Shown here in pieces: positions 56,670-64,000 of a stretch of DNA of 64,000 nucleotides. The translations under genes and the position numbers were made by a program. Below the pieces are notes generated by a model. The model did no database searches, was not told where the DNA came from, and was given only the letters and a program-made list of their open reading frames with translations. This DNA is from Micropterix aruncella. Lineage: Eukaryota > Arthropoda > Insecta > Lepidoptera > Micropterigidae. The stretch lies in NCBI GenBank assembly GCA_944548615.1, contig OX155971.1, positions 26,462,072 to 26,526,071 of the forward strand, in the 5' to 3' direction. How positions within the stretch are numbered: the stretch's first letter is position 1; each line of letters starts with the position of its first letter.

Positions 56670-57098
56670 GTGATAGGTACATTATTAGTTTTAATTAAAC
56701 TAGTATTTTTTTATGCAAGAAAAATATCGATATTTATGTGTAATGCTTTCAACATCTACTTGCTAAGTTGCAGAAACGTTAGTATGTCGGAGGGCACTTG
56801 TCGGGCTGCTTGCGGGGCGCTCTATATGGTTACCTGCGCCATTATTCTAGTATACCTCAAGAAGGAGGGACCGTCCGCTGGCTCCTATTTTTTTGCAAGG
56901 TTGCATATTTGCTCGGTTATTGGATCTATATTAAAGTTGTTTTTTATAGCCCTCATCGCTCAGGCTAAGAATGGTTATTCTCGCGGCTGTTATGAAATCC
57001 GGAATGTGTTGCTTCTTAGTGTTTACAGCAGGTTACGTATTGTTTGTATTGTCCGTAATGCCCATACAATGACTAGTAATACTTCGTGCTACCAATGA
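56670..57098 (+). CDS. 142-codon open frame overlapping the ORF2 start
   Basis: The frame ends in TGA at 57096-57098, which overlaps the first ATG of ORF2 (57095-57097) as ATGA. The peptide is hydrophobic and Cys-rich (SEGTCRAACGALYMVTCAII, HICSVIGSILKLFFIALIAQ), with one or two possible membrane segments, and no domain I know. It may be a small ORF read together with ORF2 or a chance frame. Confidence 0.3.
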   Translation: MIGTLLVLIKLVFFYARKISIFMCNAFNIYLLSCRNVSMSEGTCRAACGALYMVTCAIILVYLKKEGPSAGSYFFARLHICSVIGSILKLFFIALIAQAKNGYSRGCYEIRNVLLLSVYSRLRIVCIVRNAHTMTSNTSCYQ

Positions 57099-59992
57099 TG
57101 CCGATTAATATATTTTACCAAAATGTAAATGGTCTGAGAACGAAAACTTCTCTTTTTTATAGAAATATCTGTCTAAATTCATACGATGTGGTTTGTATAA
57201 CGGAATCCTCTCTAACTGACGGTATTAATAATAGTGAACTCTTCGATGATCGTTATCTGGTCTGGAGACGCGACAGAGTTTATGAACAAACTAATCAGTG
57301 CAAAGGGGGTGGGGTAATCTTGGCCGTTCATCGCGAGCTGGTGGCGGAGGGTCAAAGTGACTGGAGCTCGTCTGATGAGGATCTTTGGGTAACGCTGTCA
57401 TTTCAAAACAGAAAGCCTAAAGTCACATATAAAATGCATCTATGTGTAGTCTACATGTGTAACCAAAAAATGGGTAATTCGTTTACTAAACAGTTTACCA
57501 ACTTTTCAACAAATATGACAGACAGATTTTTTGAACACCCTTCTGATAAGTTTATAATATTAGGTGACTTCAACTTGCCCAATCTAATCTGGACTGTGAC
57601 AGAAGATGGTGTTTCATACCAAGCCTCGAACATAGAATGTTCCTACCAATCTGAATTTTTCGATAACATAAATTTATGCCACCTCCTCTAATATAACTAC
57701 CACTTGAATACGTCACATAATCGAATACTAGATCTTATATTTTCTAATAATGCTATCTCGGTCACTCATTGTAAAAACCCTCTGGTACCAGAAGACCAAC
57801 ACCACAAAGCTCTCTGTATCTCAGCGGACTTTGTAGAACTACATAGTCTTAAGCCTAGGCCGTACACCACCTATCTATATGAACGTGGTGACTACACTAC
57901 TATTTCCTCCAAGTTAGATGCCATCGATTGGCAATCCGAATTTCAGAGCAAACCTTTTGAAGATGCGGTAACATTTTTTTATGAGTTGATTACAAACCTA
58001 CGTAATAACTTCATACCTTCTAAAACGGTTTATCCTTCAACAAAATACCCACTATGGTACAGAACTCCACTAATAAAAATTTTAAAAGAAAAATTCAATT
58101 ACCACTCTAAATATAAAAGATATGGCAATCGCGCAGATTATGAGTCATTTGTGATTCTACGTGAGCGCGCGAAAGTACTTGAATCTGAATTATTTACAGA
58201 TTATATTGCATCGGTCGAAGATAAAATAAAAGAAGATCCAAAGGCTTTTTGGTCATACGTCAAAAGTAAAAATCAGTGTAACACTTACCCCGCGGTACTA
58301 AAGCTAGGTCAGCGGTCTTCTGACAAAGGAGATGAAATCTGTAAAATGTTCAGTGAATTTTTCCATTCCACCTTCCTTACGTCAAACTCTTTATCTGCTA
58401 TCTCTTCTAATGACAGCACGTACTTCAACATATGCGAGTCATCTTCAGATATATTGGCAGTTGAAATTCTCCAATCGGAAGTCGTTAAACAGTTTATGTC
58501 TTTAGATCTAAGGAAATCTGCCGGACCCGATAACCTTCCTCCTACTTTTATTTTAGGTTGTGCAAATAGTCTATCTGTTCCTCTCACACTTCTTTATAGA
58601 AAATCTCTCAGTGAAGGCATTGTCCCTAGCATATGGAAATCCGCTTTTATAATGCCTATTCATAAGAAAGGGCCAAAGGACTCAGTGGAAAACTATCGAC
58701 CTATCTCGAAGTTATGCGTATTTGCAAAAGTTCTGGAACGGTTAGTTTATAACCAGGTATATTCTGCTCTGAGGCAAACACTCTCTGAACATCAGCATGG
58801 TTTCCTTAAGGGTAAATCCACTACCTCAAATCTCCTTCTATGTAGTGACTATCTAACAGAAAACATGTCTCAACCTGCACAAATAGATGTCGTCTACACA
58901 GATTATAGCAAGGCGTTCGACAGAATAGACCACTCAATTTTATTGCGTAAGCTTCAGTGTGCTGGAATAAGGGGTAATCTATTTAGATGGTTCTCCTCCT
59001 ACGTTCAGAATAGATCACTAACGGTAGTACTCAATGGCTACTCGTCCTCGGCATTGTTAATACCGTCAGGAGTCCCTCAAGGGTCCTTACTAGGACCACC
59101 ACTTTTTATTATTTTTATTAATGACATCTCTACCAGTTTTCACCACTCCAAAATCTTACTTTATGCAGATGATATGAAGATCATATGCCCTATCAAGACG
59201 CCGGATGATTCTGTTAAACTGCAAGAAGATCTGGATAGATTCCAAACTTATTGTCTCCTAAACAAATTAGACCTTAATGTATCTAAGTGTTATATTTGCT
59301 CCTTCACAAGTAAGCCTCTACCGTCTCTATATAATTACAAACTTCAAAATAGCACCTTGGCTAGAGTTTCCTCCATTAAAGATTTAGGTGTGACTTTTGA
59401 TTCTAAGCTGCTTTTTAATGAACATATTGACAACATTGTCAAGAGAGCGTCCAAAGCACTAGGTTTTGTAATTAGAATGTCAGCAGAATTTGAAAAAGTT
59501 AAAACCTTCAAAATACTATACTGTGCATTTGTTCGAAGTCATCTCGAATATGCGTCTCAGGTTTGGAACCCATCTTACGATACCTATATAACTCGCATAG
59601 AGGGCATTCAAAAACGGTTCCTCAGGTACTTGCAATTCAGAATTAAATCATACATTCCTAGCTATTCAACGCGTTGTAAGAAGTTCCATATTCTCCCACT
59701 ATCCAAAAGAAGGAGCATAGCGGACCTGTCCTATCTTCTAAACATTGCAAATGGAAAGGTTGACTGTCCCGAGTTGCTTGGACGTTTGGGCTTACGTACC
59801 CCTGGTGCGCGTCTCAGGCATCCCAACCTGCTTTACGTGCCCACTGCAAAAACGAATTATAAGAATAATTCTTATATCATACGAGCGAGTAGATGTTTTA
59901 ATGTATTGGCACGAGAAGTTGATATTGACCTATTCAACACCTCTTCTCGAAATTTGAAACTTATACTTAACAATATGTTCTTTTCTTCTTAG
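57095..59992 (+). pseudogene. LINE ORF2: endonuclease and reverse transcriptase, one in-frame stop
   Basis: The same frame runs from ATG 57095 to TAG 59990-59992, broken only by TAA at 57689-57691, where a Gln codon would fit. Endonuclease motifs: IFYQNVNGLRTK, DVVCITESSL, GGGVILAV, FIILGDFNLPNL, RILDLIFSN and PEDQHHKAL. RT motifs: SAGPDNLPP, WKSAFIMPIHKKG, NYRPISKL, EHQHGFLKGKST, VVYTDYSKAFDRIDH (catalytic Asp), SGVPQGSLLGPPLF and LYADDMK, with YADD at 59162-59173. The thumb and tail follow (KDLGVTFDSKLLFNEH, EYASQVWNPSYD). Wording is jockey/CR1-like. It is the best-preserved retroelement gene in the window. A single base change separates it from an open frame, so the copy is young or recently lost. 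Confidence 0.92.
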
Positions 59993-60142
59993 AAATATTA
60001 GCGTCTATCTAGTTATAGTTGTTTGTTTATTCACTTGTTGTATCTTTTTATTATGTGTGAAAACTTTTAATTGGCCTTCAGCACATATCTCTCAATGTGT
60101 ACCTATATATGTTTAACTAGCTGTAAGTTTTCCTAAGAAATG

Positions 60143-60186
60143 AAAATAAAATAAAATAAAATAAAATGTTAAATAGTAACATATGT
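60143..60186 (+). repeat. LINE (AAATA)n tail and right TSD copy
   Basis: Five or so AAATA units are followed at 60168 by the 19-base duplication matching 50833-50851. Confidence 0.9.
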
Positions 60187-60226
60187 ATTAATTTGATGTG
60201 CAACCAGTATTTTTGATAGATATTTT

Positions 60227-60830
60227 TAAGCTATTGCATAGCTTTTATCGCGGGCCTAGTAGGCCAGCGCGGCGACCGAATGAAGAAATTTCTTAACGAA
60301 AATTAATTATTTTAAACTGATAATTACTTCTAAACGAGTACTGCTTACGATTCGAAGAAAATATATGTTAAACAAGAACATTTCCCTAATATTCTTAGCT
60401 TTGAATATTTTAGATTTTGTTTATATTAAATAGTGTAATTAATTTGTGAAATTAGGTCGAACCGAACACAAAAACGACTACTACGCAAATACTATCTGGC
60501 GTATTATTATGAAACCTGCACCATTTTAAAGATAATTTAATTATCTATCTTTTTATCTACGATTCTTTTCGAATAATCCGTTTTTTTTGCTTTATCGAAT
60601 AAAAAATTCGTGCGCGGCGCTTTATCGGAAGACGTTTAAATTATTCCGAATCATGTGCTTCCGCAGCCGCAAATGATTCGGAATAATTTCAACGTTTTCC
60701 GATAGAGCGCAGTTACCTGATATCAGAAAAAAATAAAATAAATAAAATAAATAAATATTTATAATTGCATAAGTTGTTAAAAATGTTATGCAATAGCTTT
60801 ACCGCGGCAGTCCCCGAGTGCGACACGTAT
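60227..60830 (-). mobile_element. Hairpin element family E, copy 2 (reverse)
   Basis: Plus sense from TAAGCTATTGCATAGCTTTTATCGCGGGCC to CGGCAGTCCCCGAGTGCGACACG. The inner palindrome GCGCTTTATCGGAAGACG ... CGTTTTCCGATAGAGCGC is at 60616-60710. Confidence 0.8.
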
Positions 60831-61226
60831 TTTTTTTAATTGAAAAGTATAAATTGAAGGGTAATGAGTCTTTTGATAAGTTTATTTATTTTATTTATTT
60901 ATTGAGATACTTATGATTAAGTATACAGTTCATTGATCATGTAACGGTTGCTTCTTATAATAATTATATAAATTATTTAATAATTAATATAGGGAGGTTT
61001 GACACATCTTACATGACCTTTCCTGCCAACAGCATATCTAACTAGGCGATGATTTGGTCCGTCTCTAGCTGTCCATATTTTTATGCAATTTTAAGAAATT
61101 AAATGTTTTTTTAACAATAAATTATTTGAACCCACGACCTGCATATACACATAAATATACCAATTTTATAAAATACTAGATGACCCGGTGAACTTCATAC
61201 CACCTACAAAAAAACAAAAAAAAAAA

Positions 61227-61838
61227 TTCGTGTGGCACTCGGGGACTGCCGCGGTAAAGCTATTGCATAGCATTTTTAACAACTTATGCAATTATTATTA
61301 TTTATTTATTTTATTTTTCTTATATCAGATAACTGCGCTCTATCGGAAAACGTTGAAATTATTCATCATTGAATAATTTCAACGTATCGAATCATTTGCT
61401 ACTGCGGAAGCAAATGATTCGGAATAATTTAAACGTCTTTCGATAGAGCGCCGCGCACGAATTTTTTATTTGATAAAGCAAAAAAAACGGATTATTCGAA
61501 AAAAATCGTAGATAAAAAGATAGATAATTAAATTATCTTTAAAATGGTGCAGGTTTCATAATAATACGCCAGATAGTATTTGCGTAGTAGTCGTTATTGT
61601 GTTCGGTTAGACCTAATTTCACAAATTAATTACACTATGTAATATAAACAAAATCTAAAATATTCAAAGCTAAGAAAATTAGGAAAATGATCTTGTTTAA
61701 CATATATTTTTTTCGAATCGTAAGCAGTACTCGTTTAGACGTAATTATCAGTTTAAAATCATTAATTTTCGTTAAGAAATTTCTTCATTCGGTCGCCGCG
61801 CTGGCCTAGACCCGCGATAAAAGCTATGCAATAGCTTA
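61227..61838 (+). mobile_element. Hairpin element family E, copy 3
   Basis: From CGTGTGGCACTCGGGGACTG to GCTATGCAATAGCTTA. The inner palindrome is extended on its left arm by a local inverted copy: AACGTTGAAATTATTC, ATCATT, GAATAATTTCAACGT (61350-61385). Confidence 0.8.
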
Positions 61839-62019
61839 AAAATTTGATTGTAACTCTTCATAAGCGTTTATTGATCCTAATCAACCTTCTAAATCCAATT
61901 CATTGAAATCTATAATATGGACGAATCATGTACGGTTTGAGTTTAGTTTGGTGATTAAATGAAAGTCGTTTGTAATTAAAATAAATTCAATGTATTTAAT
62001 TTACAAGATATAAATGCGT

Positions 62020-62250
62020 TTTCGAGTTTTCCGACTTTCTCGACTTTTTTGCATTTCTCGACTTTTCGGACTTTTTTGACTTTTTAGTCCTTTTTGACTT
62101 TTTTGACTTTTTTTTTAAACTTTTCCGCCTTTTTCGACTTTTCCGACTTTTTTGACTTTTTCGACGTTTTCGACATTTTTGACTTTTTCGAGTTTTTTGA
62201 CATTTTTTACTTTTTCGACTCTTGACTTTTTCGAGTTTTTTGACATTTTA
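62020..62250. repeat. Degenerate GACTTTTTC minisatellite
   Basis: Iterated CGACTTTTT, TGACTTTTTT and CGACATTTT words. The Lys/Val-rich frame on the minus strand (62115-62297) is a read-through of this repeat. Confidence 0.85.
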
Positions 62251-62984
62251 CCCAATTGCACGGAATGAATAACAGTAATGGATGGCGCACATGTCAAACA
62301 ATAGGATCGCCGCGAACGCCATCTATTGAAAGTGGCCCATTTCCCAAAATAGCCAATTTCGATTTTTTAGATTTTCAGTTGTTTCTTTTAATTTTTCCTA
62401 AAAAAATCTATTTTTTTTGTAAACCACCCCTGAATTAAGGCAAAAAAAAACAAAAAAATAATAATTCAAATCGGTCGAGTCATTTTCGAGATATTGCGAG
62501 GCTAACGCACGGCGATTAATTTTTGTATATAAGAAGATATAGCTATGTAATAAATAAATATATTTATAGTTCAAATTTAATAAAATTTAATAAGGAATAA
62601 TAGATAAGTGATACAAATAAATTGTCGTGCGTTGCGAAGAAGTTGATCAGATTTTACATATCCCTTGTTAAGTGGCCATCTATTATGGTTTGATTTAAAT
62701 ATTTTTATGTTAGAATAATTTTTCATGTCTTCACTCAGGGAATTCTATAATTTTGGGGCTATGTAGAATATATTTATGTCTCTGGGCAAATGTTGTCTTG
62801 ACTGACGGAATTATATAATTGATACTCTATTATATAATTGATAAGATTAGAATAATAAGTCAATTTATAATAACGAAAAATAAAACCCTTTTATAATGTT
62901 GATGTATTTAATATTTATATATTTTAACTAATTAATTCGATTACTTGATCATTATAGAAGCCAAATAAATGACCTGATTCTTCA

Positions 62985-63090
62985 ACCAGGATCGGCTCCC
63001 GACGAGGATACTCTTCCACGGTCATTAGCACAGACACACAATTGTGTATACGCATTCAATTATGATAGCCCGTTCTAAATTTCAACGCTA
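62985..63090 (-). repeat. Family C monomer, reverse
   Basis: AGGATCGGCTCCCGACGAGG, ACGGTCATTAGCACAGACAC and TACGCATTCAATTATGATAG CCCGTTC are the reverse of one family C monomer. Confidence 0.7.
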
Positions 63091-63094
63091 TGTA

Positions 63095-63362
63095 CCGCGC
63101 TAGCGACCTCGAACCTGTAACCAGTCGAGAGACCGGAGTAATCTGGTTGCAACTGGAAGTAAGGGCGCGAGTGACGGCCCGCTGGGTGATTAACCTGATT
63201 AAATCTCGCGGTAAGGCGTTCTCTTCTTACGGGCAAGTGCCGTAACTAGACGGTGGACTGTTTTCGTCCCAAGTCTTCGACACTCACCTCACGGGATACA
63301 GAGCTATCTAATATCGCTAAAACTTCCTGAGGTGACGGGTTCGCCTGTTGTAGTTGACAGCT
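63095..63362 (-). repeat. Repeat family A, partial reverse copy
   Basis: Runs on + from GCGACCTCGAACC through CAGTCGAGAGACCGGAGTAA to GGTGACGGGTTCGCCTGTTG TAGTTGACA. It is the first 40 percent of the family A reference, reversed. Confidence 0.7.
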
Positions 63363-63882
63363 CTAGTTGTATGACTAAGGAACCACTGCAGAAATAATGC
63401 TTCAGTTAGTCACATTGGTACAATTTCATGACGGCTTAACGTATTCGGAAATTTCTGAAAAGGGAAACTTGAACGCCATTGTTCAAAGGTGGCGATATCT
63501 GTAAGTTTTTCCCAACATTTTTATAACGAGTATACTTTATAACGATGTATTTTTGGCTGATCCGCCTAAAGAACAAACGATCAAGACCTTGTCCCTATTC
63601 TTAGAAATAACGAGATTTTATACGGCAAGGAGAAAACATGCTTCCTTTAATACGTTTAGGGGGCCTTTTCTTTTTATGCTAAACTTTATTTTATAAATCT
63701 CAATATGTCTGGCGATTGATTTCGCCAACTGTTTAGATTTATAAAATACAGTTTAGCATTAAAAAGATAAGGGTCCCTAAACGTATTATAGTGGCGTGTT
63801 TGGCATAAAGACATAAAATAAAAAAATATAATAAAATAAAAGCACTACCTACCCAGTCGCAAAAATTTGAAAATTATATGTT

Positions 63883-63949
63883 TTAAGCTATTGCATAGCT
63901 TTTATCGCGGGCCTAGGCCAGCGCGGCGACCGAATGAAGAAATTTCTTA
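63883..63949 (-). mobile_element. Element E end, truncated
   Basis: TAAGCTATTGCATAGCTTTTATCGCGGGCC to GAAGAAATTTCTTA matches 60227-60295, then stops abruptly. Confidence 0.75.
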
Positions 63950-64000
63950 TTATTATTCACACACATTCACCACATTATTTCTTGTATATGTTGGGGTTAA
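63950..64000 (+). mobile_element. Start of another LINE copy at the window edge
   Basis: The last 31 bases (63970-64000, ending TTGTATATGTTGGGGTTAA) are identical to 51008-51038 in the 5' region of the 9.3-kb LINE unit. The copy continues beyond the window. Confidence 0.6.

Larger units (their letters stand above)
50852..60167 (+). mobile_element. LINE unit with ORF1 and ORF2, 9.3 kb, 19-bp TSD
   Basis: Bounded by the 19-bp duplication. In order: 5' region 50852-51259, ORF1 51260-52095, a tRNA-Lys PBS tandem array 52091-52705, about 4.3 kb of mostly T-rich unassigned DNA, ORF2 57095-59992, and a 3' UTR with an (AAATA)n tail at 60143-60167. The ORF1/ORF2 gap is far longer than in ordinary LINEs, so a later insertion between the ORFs is likely. 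Damage: a frameshift in ORF1 and one stop in ORF2. Confidence 0.75.
61174..62536 (+). mobile_element. Inserted repeat with its own nested element E
   Basis: Begins CTAGATGACCCGGTGAACTTC, a variant of a widespread lepidopteran repeat start, and ends CGAGATATTGCGAGGCTAAC GCACGGCG...GAAG. It contains element E at 61227-61838 and a (GACTTTTT)n array at 62020-62250. The class is open. Confidence 0.7.
60880..62850 (-). mobile_element. LINE 3' fragment split by a 1.36-kb insertion
   Basis: 60888-61173 and 62537-62850 together match the continuous stretch 49424-49975 of the LINE at 49.4 kb. The insertion 61174-62536 begins TACTAGATGACCCGGTGAAC and ends GGCGATTAATTTTTGTATATAAGAAG. No coding sequence remains in this 3' fragment. 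Confidence 0.85.

Noticed and set aside
62115..62297. Lys/Val-rich 60-codon protein
   Set aside because: It is a translation of a degenerate GACTTTTTC minisatellite.

Overview
The window reads as TE-dense insect nuclear DNA, most probably from a moth or butterfly (Lepidoptera). It is AT-rich, has one intron-split animal GPCR as its only clear host gene, and is otherwise a mosaic of LINE fragments, solo LTRs, MITEs, foldback elements, a SINE, hAT and mariner remnants. Several repeats carry wording I associate with lepidopteran genomes, for example ends reading TTATAATATTAGTATAGAT and starts reading CTAGCTGACCCGTGCC. No species-level claim is made. There is no bacterial-style operon, CRISPR array or rRNA.

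Host gene. Two exons on the + strand (16301-16496 and 25158-25760) encode TM5 and then the third intracellular loop, TM6, TM7 and the C-terminus of a class A biogenic-amine receptor, closest in my judgement to type-2 tyramine / octopamine-type receptors. They join in phase across an 8.66-kb intron filled with at least a dozen transposon pieces. The exons for TM1-TM4 are not seen and probably lie outside the window to the left.

Layout. 1-7.3 kb: a SINE nested in a dispersed repeat, a foldback MITE, a perfect 1,080-bp tandem duplication and LINE 3' ends. 7.9-16 kb: nested repeat copies and an unexplained GC-rich ORF. 16.3-25.8 kb: the GPCR with its intron (mariner remnant, LINE with C2H2 finger, two solo LTRs). 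26-33 kb: LINE fragments and a LINE (about 28.5-33.1 kb) split by a second LINE with a recognisable target-site duplication (TSD). 33.5-38.6 kb: MITEs and a hAT transposon with 8-bp TSD, nested in a foldback element and itself carrying a MITE. 39-50.6 kb: more repeats, a third solo LTR, large inverted repeats and a 5'-truncated LINE. 50.8-60.2 kb: a LINE-bounded unit with a 19-bp TSD, ORF1, a tRNA-Lys primer-binding-site (PBS) array and a nearly intact EN-RT ORF2. 60.2-64 kb: nested hairpin elements, a split LINE 3' end and the start of another LINE copy at the edge.

No transposon copy seen here is fully intact; the best is the ORF2 at 57.1-60.0 kb, with a single in-frame stop. I did not find a clear new multi-gene system. 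The most unusual structures are the primer-binding-site array inside the 9.3-kb LINE unit and the stacked nested insertions, whose order can be read from their target-site duplications. Calls rest on reading the sequence and comparing copies within the window; family names are from general knowledge, not searches.
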